This document shows positions 53,017 through 61,291 of a stretch of 64,000 bases of DNA, in pieces. Numbering within the stretch: position 1 is the first letter of the stretch; every line of letters starts with the position of its first letter. Origin of the DNA: Streptomyces sp. NRRL S-455 (GTDB lineage: Bacteria > Actinomycetota > Actinomycetes > Streptomycetales > Streptomycetaceae); the NCBI RefSeq assembly GCF_000717875.1, contig NZ_JOCT01000001.1:434001-498000 (forward strand), in the 5' to 3' direction. The notes under the pieces were generated by a model. The model saw only the letters and a program-made list of their open reading frames with translations. It searched no databases and had not been told where the DNA came from. The translations under genes were made by a program, and so were the position numbers.

Positions 53017-54606
53017 ATGCGCACAGTGACAACGAAAGCGAGTCCGAAGGCCGGAGCCGGGGCCTCCACCGCGACCGGTCCTCCCCGTGCCACCGGGCGG
53101 GACTGGGCGGGACTCACCGTGGTCCTGCTCGCGATGTTCATGAGCCAGATCGACATGTTCATCGTGAACGTCGCGGCTCCGGGGATCCAGGCGGACCTGA
53201 ACGCCGGGTTCGGCCAACTCCAGTTCGTGATCGACGGTTACGTGATCGCCTACGCAGCGGGCATGGTAACCGCCGGCCGGCTCGGCGACCGGATCGGCCG
53301 CAAGCGCACCTTCCAGTACGGGGTGGCCGCCTTCACCCTGACCTCCCTGTTGTGCGCCCTCGCGCCCAGCCCGGTCACCCTGATCGCGGCCCGGGTGCTC
53401 CAGGGCCTGTCCGCCGCGGTGATGACACCGCAGGTGCTCTCGCTCATCCGTGCCCTCTTCGTGCACGAACGGGACCGTGCCCGTGCGGTCGGCGCCTACG
53501 GGGCCTCCATCGGCGCGGGCGTCATCGCCGGCCTGGTCGGCGGAGGCCTGCTGCTCGACCTCGACGTGGCCGGTCTGGGGTGGCGCATGATCTTCCTGAT
53601 CAACGTGCCGATCGGCGCGGCGATCCTGTGCGCGGCCGTGCCCGCCGTCACCGAGAGCCGCAGCGCCGACGTGCCGCGACTCGACATCGTCGGCGCCGTC
53701 TTCACCGCCGTACTGCTGCCCCTGGTGCTCATCCCGCTGATCCTCGGCGGCGAGCACGGCTGGCCCTGGTGGACGTACTGCTGCTTCGCGCTCAGCGTGG
53801 CCGGCGCCTGGGCCTTCCTGCGCTGGGAGCGCCGCGCGGAGTCCCGGGGCGACGACCCGCTGCTGCCGAGCCGGCTGCTGCGGGCCAAGGGCTTCCCGCT
53901 CAGCATGGGCACCGTCCTGCTGTTCTTCTCCGGCAACGCCGGGCTGTTCCTGGTCCTCACCTACCACCTCCAGTCGGGCCTCCGACTGACTCCGCTGACG
54001 GCGAGCCTGGTCTTCGTGCCGCTCGGCCTCGGGTTCATCGTCGCCTCGGCGGCATGCCGCGGGCTCGCGGCCCGGTTCGGCATCGGGGTGTCGGTGTCGG
54101 GCGGCCTCGTCATGGCGGCCGGTCTGGTCGCCGTGCCCGCGACGACCGGCCTGGACAGCACGAGCCAGGCGATCGGGCTCGCGGCGGTGATGGGCGTCTC
54201 CGGGTTCGGGCAGGGCCTCGTCGTGGCCCCTCTGGTGGACACCGTCCTGTCCCGGGTCCACCCGGACGACGCCGGTGCCGGATCGGGTGTCCTGAACACC
54301 GTCACCCAGGCGGGCATGGCCTTCGGCGTAGCGGTCATCGGGGCCCTGTACCGCGGCTTCCTGGGCACCAATCCGCAGGAACCGGGTCCGGGCACCGGCC
54401 TGTCCGAGTTCGCCGGCGCGTTCGACCTCACCGCGTACGTCCTGGCGGCCCTCGCCGTCGCCACCGCACTGCTCGCGCTCCGGCTGGGGCGGGTGCCCGC
54501 GGGCACGGATCCTGCGGTGGGTGCGCGGCCCGACGGTTCCGAAGGCCTTTCCGACGGCCCCGCCGTGGGCCCGGACCAGCCCACCGGCGCCGCGACGGAC
54601 CGCTGA
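53017..54606 (+). CDS. MFS drug exporter of the DHA2 (14-helix) family
   Basis: 529 residues. MSQIDMFIVNVAAPGIQ is motif D1/helix 1, GRLGDRIGRKRTF the loop 2-3 motif A and VLQGLSAAVMTP motif C-like. About 14 helices, as in EmrB/QacA. It should export small amphipathic molecules with the proton gradient, plausibly the product of the adjoining locus. It is controlled by the divergent MarR. Confidence 0.9.
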   Translation: MRTVTTKASPKAGAGASTATGPPRATGRDWAGLTVVLLAMFMSQIDMFIVNVAAPGIQADLNAGFGQLQFVIDGYVIAYAAGMVTAGRLGDRIGRKRTFQYGVAAFTLTSLLCALAPSPVTLIAARVLQGLSAAVMTPQVLSLIRALFVHERDRARAVGAYGASIGAGVIAGLVGGGLLLDLDVAGLGWRMIFLINVPIGAAILCAAVPAVTESRSADVPRLDIVGAVFTAVLLPLVLIPLILGGEHGWPWWTYCCFALSVAGAWAFLRWERRAESRGDDPLLPSRLLRAKGFPLSMGTVLLFFSGNAGLFLVLTYHLQSGLRLTPLTASLVFVPLGLGFIVASAACRGLAARFGIGVSVSGGLVMAAGLVAVPATTGLDSTSQAIGLAAVMGVSGFGQGLVVAPLVDTVLSRVHPDDAGAGSGVLNTVTQAGMAFGVAVIGALYRGFLGTNPQEPGPGTGLSEFAGAFDLTAYVLAALAVATALLALRLGRVPAGTDPAVGARPDGSEGLSDGPAVGPDQPTGAATDR

Positions 54607-54783
54607 CCGCTGTCCGCGCCGGGCGTTCGGACGTCGACCACACCGTCCCCTGGCCGGTCCGACCGAGGGGCGGAGCGCGCTTCCGGCACGCGATGGCCCT
54701 GGCGGTGTGCCAGGGCCGGTAGCCGCACCACGGCCCGGTGCGCACACCACCCAGTGGTGCACCGCGCCCCGAAGGCGCACCAC
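54607..54783. other. Intergenic stretch after the MFS gene
   Basis: 177 bases with no gene I can support; GC-rich with several short inverted repeats (for example ACCACCCAGTGGTG near 54745). It leads into the tandem repeat. Confidence 0.6.
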
Positions 54784-54876
54784 AGCCACTGCGCCACATC
54801 CGTGGGCACACCCCAGCCACTGCGCCACATCCGTGGGCACACCCCAGCCACTGCGTCACATCCGTGGGCGCGCCAC
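54784..54876. repeat. Three-copy 31-bp tandem repeat
   Basis: Units begin at 54784, 54815 and 54846, each starting AGCCACTGCG and containing CACATCCGTGGGC; the first two are identical and the third changes a C to T and diverges at its end. The 31-bp period shifts the reading frame, so it is not coding. No spacers, hence not a CRISPR. Confidence 0.8.
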
Positions 54877-54982
54877 ACCCCTGCACGTGCCACGGCCCCG
54901 ATGCGCGCCCGGCCCGGCGGTATACCGCGCGGGCCCCGGCGGCGCGCCGCGCGGCCTCTCCCCCCACCGGGACGGGCCCGGG

Positions 54983-55013
54983 CCCGACGGCCCGGCGGGT
55001 CCGGGCCGCCGGG
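54983..55013. terminator. Strong hairpin between MFS and yigZ
   Basis: CCCGACGGCCCGG pairs with CCGGGCCGCCGGG over 13 bases with one A-C mismatch and a 5-base loop, 55 bases from the stop of yigZ on the opposite strand. Likely bidirectional terminator for two converging genes. Confidence 0.55.
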
Positions 55014-55067
55014 TCCGGTGGCCCAGCAGGCCGGCGCTCAGGCGTCGCACCAGGCGCCGCCCGCTCG

Positions 55068-55694
55068 TCAAGCGTCGCCGTACGCCTCTCCGCCCGGTTC
55101 GAACCCGGCCGTGCCGGCGGTCGTGTCGGCGAGCCAGGCGCGGAAGGCCTCCACGTCGGCGTCCGGGAGCGCGATCTCTATCGTGACCGCCTCCCCGTAG
55201 CGCACGTCCCGCACCTCGCGCCCGGTGGTGCGCAGGTCGTTCTCGAGCCTGCCGGCTCGCTGGTGGTCGACGGTGACCGTGGCCAGGCGGAACCTGCGGC
55301 GGGTACGTGTGCCGAGGGTGTCGAGGGCCTCGCCGACCGCTCCGCCGTACGCCCTGATGAGCCCGCCGGCACCGAGTTTGACTCCGCCGAAGTAGCGGGT
55401 GACGACGGCGACGACGTACCGCATGTCACGGCGCAGCAGCATCTGGAGCATGGGGACGCCCGCGGTGCCGCCGGGTTCGCCGTCGTCGCTCGCCTTCTGG
55501 ACCGAGGCGTCGGCGCCGATGACGTAGGCCCAGCAGTTGTGGTTGGCGTCCGCGTGCTCCTTGCGGACCGCGGCGATGAAGGCCTGGGCCTCCCGCTCGG
55601 TGGCCGCCGGGGCGAGGGCACACAGGAAGCGGGATCGGTTGACCTCGGTCTCGTGCACGCCCGGACGGGCGACCGTGCGGTATTCGTCCTGCAT
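55068..55694 (-). CDS. yigZ: YigZ/IMPACT family protein
   Basis: 208 residues. The UPF0029 N-terminal domain shows NRSRFLCALAPA, HNCWAYVIG, SDDGEPGGTAG and VVVTRYFGGVKLGAGGLIRAYG; the C-terminal half is the DUF1949 domain. Role in bacteria is poorly defined; eukaryotic IMPACT regulates GCN2. Cytoplasmic, single gene. Confidence 0.92.
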   Translation of the reverse strand: MQDEYRTVARPGVHETEVNRSRFLCALAPAATEREAQAFIAAVRKEHADANHNCWAYVIGADASVQKASDDGEPGGTAGVPMLQMLLRRDMRYVVAVVTRYFGGVKLGAGGLIRAYGGAVGEALDTLGTRTRRRFRLATVTVDHQRAGRLENDLRTTGREVRDVRYGEAVTIEIALPDADVEAFRAWLADTTAGTAGFEPGGEAYGDA

Positions 55695-55790
55695 CCGGCC
55701 AGCCTAGAAGGCTCATGACCCGGACCTTCGAAACACCCCCTGGTCGCCACCCGCGACGCCCCGGGTCAGCCGGATCCGCCGAGGCCTCGG

Positions 55791-56075
55791 CTACGAATGA
55801 GCCACGACCTCGCCCGCCGTGACCTGGGGCGGATTCGGCAGCAGCTCGGCGAGGTGGTCCCGTACGAAGTCCCCGGCCCTCCCGGTCGACTCCTCGGCGC
55901 CGGCCCGGTCCTGGAAGACACTGGTCGACACCATCACCCCGTCACCGGCGTCGACCCAGTAGTAGGCCACGAAACCCTGCACCTCGCGCAGGAGCGGCAC
56001 GAACCCCTCCGCCACCCGGCGTCCCGCCTCAGCCGGGTCGGTCACCCCTTCGTACCGCCGGATCACTGCGTGCAT
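55791..56075 (-). CDS. Small ABM-like monooxygenase fold protein
   Basis: 94 residues from ATG 56075 (GGAGACCAGCC upstream). MHAVIRRYEGV, REVQGFVAYYWVDAGDGVMVSTSVFQDRAGAEEST is the dimeric ferredoxin-like barrel of antibiotic biosynthesis monooxygenases and related stress proteins. Catalytic residues are not clear; could be a haem- or metabolite-binding protein. Confidence 0.75.
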   Translation of the reverse strand: MHAVIRRYEGVTDPAEAGRRVAEGFVPLLREVQGFVAYYWVDAGDGVMVSTSVFQDRAGAEESTGRAGDFVRDHLAELLPNPPQVTAGEVVAHS

Positions 56076-56198
56076 GGCTGGTCTCCTCATGGATCGCGGG
56101 GCCGTTCGTCCCAGACGGCGTACCCGCCGCGGCGCCCACCCCCAGCGCGAGACGGGCGCAAATCACCGGAAAGGCCTCGTGCCCGTGGGTGACCCGGG

Positions 56199-56741
56199 CT
56201 ACGTCTTCGCGCCCCGGGGCACCATCACGGACGTGAGCAGCGCGCCGGCGGGGCCGAGGGCCCGCCAGGTCGAGCCGTGCCAGGACAGGACGGCGATCGC
56301 CGCGGTGGGGAATTTCGTACGGACCCGCTCCAGGTTGTCGTCGAGACCGTCCCCGGCGAGCGCCAGGACCAGCTCCTCCAGACCGGGGTTGTGGCCGATC
56401 ACGAGCAGCGTCCCCACCTCGGCGGGCACCTCCCGCACGACGGCCAGCAGACCGGCCGGGGTCGCGGCGTACAGGCGCCGGTCGGTGCGGACCGGTGGCG
56501 GTGTCCCCCACTGGGCGGCGGCCAGGTCCCAGGTCTGGCGGGCGCGCAGGGCGGTGGAGCACAGCGCGAGGTCCGGCAGGCAGTCGGCCTCGGCCAGGGC
56601 CCGTCCGGCAGCGGGGGCGTCGCGGCGGCCGCGCGGGGCGAGCGGGCGCTCGTGGTCGGTGACGTCCACCGGCCAGGCGGACTTGGCGTGCCGCAGCACG
56701 ACCAGGCGGCGCAGCGGAAGCGCTCCGGTGCGGTCGGTCAT
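56199..56741 (-). CDS. SixA-type histidine phosphatase
   Basis: 180 residues. VVLRHAKSAW carries the phospho-accepting RHG-like R-H, with a second His in VIGHNPGLEEL. Compact SixA-like members dephosphorylate phosphohistidine or small phosphoesters. The ATG overlaps the stop of the upstream CysRS-like gene (ATGA), so the two are made together. Confidence 0.88.
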   Translation of the reverse strand: MTDRTGALPLRRLVVLRHAKSAWPVDVTDHERPLAPRGRRDAPAAGRALAEADCLPDLALCSTALRARQTWDLAAAQWGTPPPVRTDRRLYAATPAGLLAVVREVPAEVGTLLVIGHNPGLEELVLALAGDGLDDNLERVRTKFPTAAIAVLSWHGSTWRALGPAGALLTSVMVPRGAKT

Positions 56742-57463
56742 GACGATGCTCCCAGGTCGCGGGTGAGGTCGAGGCCGAGGAGCCGGTCGGCGTAGGCGTA
56801 CGTCTCGAAGCGGGCGCCGTCCGGCAGCTCCGGCTCCGTCTCCACCTGGCGCAGTACGTCCAGCACCCGGGGGACGTCCAGGTCGTCCTGCCAGGCGTCC
56901 CGCAACCGGCCGCGCACCTCGTCGGGGACGGGCCGCGAGGGCCGCCTCGCCCAGCGGGCGACCGCACCGCGCCACCGGGCGAGGGTGGTGCGGGCCTCGT
57001 CGAGGACGGCCGCCTCCAGCCGTACGGGCGTGTCGTGGTGCCGGGTGAGCAGGGCGAGGCGCAAGCCGGCGGAGTCGGTGTCGTCCAGCGGGCCCGGGTC
57101 CTCGGGGCGTACCGGGGCGACACCGATCCGCACGCCGTCGGTCGCCTCCCCGCCCTGGACGGCCACATGAATGATCTGGGCCGCGCCCAGCCCGGCGCTC
57201 GCGTCCGTGCTGTCCTCGAACGGCCGGACGCCGAGCGTCGCGGCGCCCGCTCGCAGCTCCGGCTGGTGCCGCCCGCCGGTCAGCAGGGCCCACACCGGAG
57301 TGCCGTCGAGTTCCAGGGCCCGGACGAGCACGTCCGCGACGAGCAGCACCCTCAGGTTCGTCGTGTCGAAGCCGGACGCGTGCACCTCGACACGGGTCAG
57401 GCCCCGGCGGGCCGGGGCGGCGTCGACCGGCTCGCCGGTACGGGCGTCGATGATGCGCAGCAC
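56738..57463 (-). CDS. CysRS/MshC-like fragment of unknown function
   Basis: 241 residues from GTG 57463. RVEVHASGFDTTNLRVLLVADVLVRALELDGTPVWALL recalls the first nucleotide-binding half of cysteinyl-tRNA synthetase and the mycothiol ligase MshC, and LRDAWQDDLDVPRVLDVLRQVE their helical C-terminus. The HIGH and KMSKS signatures, zinc Cys/His ligands and anticodon-binding domain are absent, so it cannot be a normal aminoacyl-tRNA synthetase. Conserved-looking in codon bias; possibly a regulatory paralog. Coupled to the phosphatase. Confidence 0.55.
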   Translation of the reverse strand: MLRIIDARTGEPVDAAPARRGLTRVEVHASGFDTTNLRVLLVADVLVRALELDGTPVWALLTGGRHQPELRAGAATLGVRPFEDSTDASAGLGAAQIIHVAVQGGEATDGVRIGVAPVRPEDPGPLDDTDSAGLRLALLTRHHDTPVRLEAAVLDEARTTLARWRGAVARWARRPSRPVPDEVRGRLRDAWQDDLDVPRVLDVLRQVETEPELPDGARFETYAYADRLLGLDLTRDLGASS

Positions 57464-57610
57464 GATGCGAGCGTAGGCGGGCGGGCACGCACATGCGGGC
57501 ACGTTCGACGATTTCGGGCCACCGTGGCGGGATTTCACCCCACCAATGGCACGGCCACGCGCTCACACCCACCGCGCCGGGGCCCGGCGGCACGCCCGGG
57601 CGAGGACCCC

Positions 57611-58423
57611 TCAGCCCAGCGTGCCCAGGAACCGCACGTGCGGCCGCCGTTCGGGGCCTTCCCGGCTGACGGCCGCCCGCACGCCGTACACCTCGGCGAT
57701 GAGCTCCTCCGTGACGACGTCACCTGGGGCGCCGCACGTCACCACCCGCCCCCGGCTCAGGACGACGACCTGGTCGCAGTACATGGCCGCGAGATTGAGG
57801 TCGTGCAGGGCGACGACGGTGGTGACCGGCAGGCCGCTGACCAGGGCCAGCAGGTCGAGCTGGTGGTGGATGTCGAGGTGGTTGGTGGGTTCGTCCAGGA
57901 GGAGTTCGCGTGGCTCCTGGGCGAGCGCGCGGGCGATCTGCACCCGCTGCCGTTCGCCGCCCGAGAGCGTGTGCCAGGGCTGGCCAGCACGGTCGGCGAG
58001 GCCGGTGCGTTCAAGGGCGGCACGCACCGCCCGTTCGTCGTCCGCCGAGGCGGGCGTCCAGGCGCGGCGGTGCGGTACGCGGCCCAGCCGTACGACATCC
58101 ACGACCGTCAGCTCGACCTGTGTGTCGGCCTGTTGCTCGACCATGGCGAGGCGTCGGGCGACGGTACGGCGGGGCAGGTCGCGCAGCGGGGTGCCGTCGA
58201 GGGTGACGATCCCGGCGGTCGGCGTGAGCAACCCGGCCAGCAGCCGCAGCAGCGTGGACTTGCCGGAGCCGTTGGGGCCGAGGACACCGACCGTGGAGCC
58301 GGTCCGAGGCGCGAGGACGACGCCGTCGAGGATGAGGCGCCCGTCGGCACGGCGGCTGACCCGGTCGGCCCGGAGCCCGGCGACGTCCGCCGGATCCCCG
58401 GTACTTGTTCGCGTCCGGGTCAC
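57611..58423 (-). CDS. btuD: Corrinoid importer ATP-binding protein
   Basis: 270 residues from GTG 58423, overlapping the permease stop by four bases. Walker A GPNGSGKST, signature LSGGERQRV, Walker B LLLDEPTNHLDI and H-loop VALHDLN are of the FecE/BtuD type. It powers the BtuC-like permease. The cobalamin riboswitch in front of the operon supports a corrinoid substrate. Confidence 0.87.
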   Translation of the reverse strand: MTRTRTSTGDPADVAGLRADRVSRRADGRLILDGVVLAPRTGSTVGVLGPNGSGKSTLLRLLAGLLTPTAGIVTLDGTPLRDLPRRTVARRLAMVEQQADTQVELTVVDVVRLGRVPHRRAWTPASADDERAVRAALERTGLADRAGQPWHTLSGGERQRVQIARALAQEPRELLLDEPTNHLDIHHQLDLLALVSGLPVTTVVALHDLNLAAMYCDQVVVLSRGRVVTCGAPGDVVTEELIAEVYGVRAAVSREGPERRPHVRFLGTLG

Positions 58424-59490
58424 CGCACCCTCCTCGTCCGGTACAGCACCACCACGAACGCGGGCACCCCGATCAGCGAGGTCACGACCCCCACCGGCAC
58501 CTCCTGCGGGTCCAGGACCGTGCGGGCCAGGGTGTCCACCCACACCAGGAACACCGCACCGGCGAGCGCGGTGACCGGCAGCAGCCGCGTATGGCCGGGG
58601 CCGGCCAGGGCCCGGGCGGCGTGCGGCAGGACCAGCCCGACGAAACCGATGGCCCCGGCCGAGCTGACCAGCGCGGCCGTGAGCAGGGCCGTGACGCACA
58701 GCAGCACCAGGCGGGTGCGGGCCACGGACACCCCGAGCGCCGCGGCCGCGTCCTGCCCGAAGGCGAAGGCGTCGAGGGCACGGCCGTACGACAGGCACAC
58801 CAGCAGCGCCGCCGCCAGCACGGCCAGGCACAGCCACACGTCCGTCCAGCCCGCGCCGCTGAGCGAGCCGAGGAGCCAGAACAGCACGCCCCGGGTCGTC
58901 TCGGCGTCGGCGGAGGTCAGCACGACGAAGGAGGTGAGCGCGGAGAAGAGCTGCATGGCGGCGACGCCGGCCAGGACGACCCGGTCGGTGGTGCCGCCGA
59001 GGGTGTGGCTGAGCAGCAGCACCAGCGCGAAGGACAGCAGGGCGCCGGCGAAAGCGCCGGACGACACCGAGACGGCACCGCCGCCGACGCCCAGCACGAC
59101 GACCACGACCGCGCCGGTGGAGGCGCCCGAGGACACCCCGAGCACGAACGGGTCGGCGAGCGGGTTGCGCAGCAGCGACTGCATCACCGCCCCGCACACG
59201 GCCAGTCCGGCGCCGCACACGGCGGCGAGCAGGGTGCGCGGCAGCCGCAGCTGCCAGACGATCCCGTCCCGCACCGGGGTCAGTTCCGAGGTGCCGAGGC
59301 CGGCATGGGCGGCCACGACGGACCACACGTCGGCGACCCTGATGTCGGCGGGACCGATGGTGATGGCCACGGCGAGGGACGCGACGAGCGCGACGGCCCC
59401 GGCCGCGCCCAGAGCGAGCCCCGGCCCGCGACGGGGCCGGGCCGCCCCGGCCGCCGGAGCCGCGACCTCCCTCAGGCCGCGGACGGTCAC
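58420..59490 (-). CDS. btuC: Corrinoid importer permease, FecCD family
   Basis: 356 residues from GTG 59490, stop-start overlap with the substrate-binding gene. About ten helices; QLRLPRTLLAAVCGAGLAVCGAVMQSLLRNPLADP is the hallmark N-terminal region, GAIGFVGLVLPHAAR the conserved coupling region. Probably a dimer with two BtuD subunits. Confidence 0.88.
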   Translation of the reverse strand: MTVRGLREVAAPAAGAARPRRGPGLALGAAGAVALVASLAVAITIGPADIRVADVWSVVAAHAGLGTSELTPVRDGIVWQLRLPRTLLAAVCGAGLAVCGAVMQSLLRNPLADPFVLGVSSGASTGAVVVVVLGVGGGAVSVSSGAFAGALLSFALVLLLSHTLGGTTDRVVLAGVAAMQLFSALTSFVVLTSADAETTRGVLFWLLGSLSGAGWTDVWLCLAVLAAALLVCLSYGRALDAFAFGQDAAAALGVSVARTRLVLLCVTALLTAALVSSAGAIGFVGLVLPHAARALAGPGHTRLLPVTALAGAVFLVWVDTLARTVLDPQEVPVGVVTSLIGVPAFVVVLYRTRRVR

Positions 59491-60506
59491 TTGACCAGTC
59501 CGAACCGGCGCAGCCCGGCCGCCACCTGCTCGACACCCTCGACGGTGCGGATGGTCGGGTTCATGGCCTGTCCGCTGAGCAGCACGTACCGCTTGTGCCG
59601 GACCGCGTCCATGTTCCTGGTGACGGGGTTGGACTCCAGGAAGGCGATCTTCTTCGCGGCCGACTCGGCGGTCTGCGACTTGCGGGTCAGGTCACCGATG
59701 ACGAGGACGTCGGGGTCGCGGTCGGCGACCGTCTCCCAGTTGACCTGCGGCCATTCCTCGTGCGTGTCGTCGAAGACGTTCTTCGCGCCCAGGGCCCGGG
59801 TGATGATGCCGGGCGCTCCGCAGCAGCCGGCCATGTAGGGCGACTCGGAGTTGGCGAACCAGTACAGCAGGGTGACGTCGGAGGCGTCGATGCCCCGGGT
59901 GGCCTTCGTCATGCGCCGTTGGAGGGAGGCCACGAGCCGGTCGCCGCGTTCCCTCACTCCGAACACGGTGGCCAGGTCACGCACTTCGCCGTAGACGGTG
60001 TCGATGCCCAGGGCCTTGTCGCGCGTGCCGTCGCCGCCGGAGTTGTCCTTGCCCGCGCAGTCGGACGGGGAGACGTACGTGGGTACGCCGAGCTGCTCGA
60101 ACTGCTCGCGGGTGGCGACGCCGCCCTTGCCGAGGGTGGAGACGAAGGACGCGGCGACGAAGTCGGGGTCTGCGTCCAGGACGCGCTCGAAGGACGGGTT
60201 GTTGTCGGCGATGCGCGGCACGCGCGCGTCGGCCTTCTCCAGCCCCTTCATCACGGGGTCGGTCCAGGTGGCCGTCCCCGCCAAGCGGTCGGCGAGGCCG
60301 AGGGAGAGCAGGATCTCGGTGGTGCCCTGGTTGAGGGAGACGGCATGCCGCACAGCGGCCTTGACGCGGACCGTCCGGCCGCAGTTGTCGAGCGTGACGG
60401 CGGCCTTCGTGGTGCCGGGCCCTGGCTCGGGGGCACCGCAGCCGGTCAGGAGCAGAGAACCGGCCGCGAGCAGGAGGGCGGCACGGGTGGGGTGGGCGAG
60501 GGGCAC
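59487..60506 (-). CDS. btuF: Corrinoid-binding lipoprotein
   Basis: 339 residues from GTG 60506 with GAGGA nine bases upstream. Signal ends in lipobox LLLTGC (Cys23). The PBP-like domain has RVKAAVRHAVSLNQGTTEILLSLGLADRLAGT, typical of Fe-siderophore/B12 class III binding proteins. It presents cobalamin or a precursor to BtuC. First gene of the riboswitch-controlled operon; the group could alternatively serve a siderophore but the riboswitch argues for corrinoids. Confidence 0.85.
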   Translation of the reverse strand: MPLAHPTRAALLLAAGSLLLTGCGAPEPGPGTTKAAVTLDNCGRTVRVKAAVRHAVSLNQGTTEILLSLGLADRLAGTATWTDPVMKGLEKADARVPRIADNNPSFERVLDADPDFVAASFVSTLGKGGVATREQFEQLGVPTYVSPSDCAGKDNSGGDGTRDKALGIDTVYGEVRDLATVFGVRERGDRLVASLQRRMTKATRGIDASDVTLLYWFANSESPYMAGCCGAPGIITRALGAKNVFDDTHEEWPQVNWETVADRDPDVLVIGDLTRKSQTAESAAKKIAFLESNPVTRNMDAVRHKRYVLLSGQAMNPTIRTVEGVEQVAAGLRRFGLVK

Positions 60507-60588
60507 GGAAACCAGTCCTCAGTCGTCGAGGGCCCGAACGCGGAGCCCGGTCGTACGGTGCTCCCCCGCCGCGAACGGCCGCGGGGGC

Positions 60589-60751
60589 CGCCAGCAGGTC
60601 TTCGGACTCGGGTTCACCCGGTACGGGACGCCTTCCCGGACGACTCGCACGCCGTCCAGTGGCCGAGGCCCCGCCCGTCCCCCTCACCGCTGCGCGTCAG
60701 TTCCGGATTCGCACCGGATTCCCTGACCCACGTACATGGGTTCGACTGGCG
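60589..60751 (-). promoter_or_regulatory. Cobalamin riboswitch aptamer
   Basis: On the minus strand the B12 box reads AGTCCGAAGACCTGCT (within 60591-60608); the core GGTGCGAATCCGGAAC with the following CGCAGCGGTGA lies at 60683-60716 or so. CGCCAG (60746-60751) and CTGGCG (60589-60594) close the six-base P1 helix perfectly. Just past it a strong CCCCCGC/GCGGGGG hairpin (60563-60587) could be the expression platform. It should repress the btuFCD operon when adenosylcobalamin is plentiful. Confidence 0.9.
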
Positions 60752-60847
60752 TCGGCAAGCTATCACGCGGGCCACCGGGGAATCACCGCGCGCCCTGCCT
60801 CGTTGTGCGGAGAACAGCTCGTTCACGACGTCCGGAGGAGGCCGCCG

Positions 60848-61258
60848 GTGTACGGCGACGACGCAACGGTCCGCAGGATCCTCACCGAGCTCGGCGACAC
60901 CTGGGCCGTGGTGGGCCTGTCGTCGAACCAGGCGCGCGCGGCGTACGGCGTCGCCGCCGTGCTCCAGCGCTTCGGCAAGCGCGTCGTGCCCGTGCACCCG
61001 AAGGCGGAGACGGTGCACGGGGAACAGGGGTACGCGAGCCTGGCGGACATCCCCTTCGACGTGGACGTCGTGGACGTGTTCGTGAACAGTGACCTCGCCG
61101 GAGCCGTCGCCGACGAGGCGGTCGCGAAGGGGGCGAAGGCCGTGTGGTTCCAGCTCGGCGTCGTCGATGCGGCGGCGTTCGACCGGACCCGTGCGGCGGG
61201 CCTGGAGATGGTGATGGACCGCTGCCCCGCCATCGAGATTCCCCGGCTCGGGCGGTGA
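60848..61258 (+). CDS. CoA-binding (CoA_binding_2) protein
   Basis: 136 residues from GTG 60848 with GGAGGAGG nine bases upstream. WAVVGLSSNQARAAYGVAAVLQRFG is the Rossmann loop, and VPVHPKAETVHGEQGYASLADIP and AVWFQLGVVD are the family's conserved strands. Small family members bind CoA; role unknown. Divergent from the riboswitch. Confidence 0.88.
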   Translation: MYGDDATVRRILTELGDTWAVVGLSSNQARAAYGVAAVLQRFGKRVVPVHPKAETVHGEQGYASLADIPFDVDVVDVFVNSDLAGAVADEAVAKGAKAVWFQLGVVDAAAFDRTRAAGLEMVMDRCPAIEIPRLGR

Positions 61259-61291
61259 CCGGACTGTGGTCGGTGCCTCCATAATGAGCGG

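Noticed and set aside
54784..54876. CRISPR array
   Set aside because: The 31-bp units abut directly with no unique spacers and no cas genes are near.
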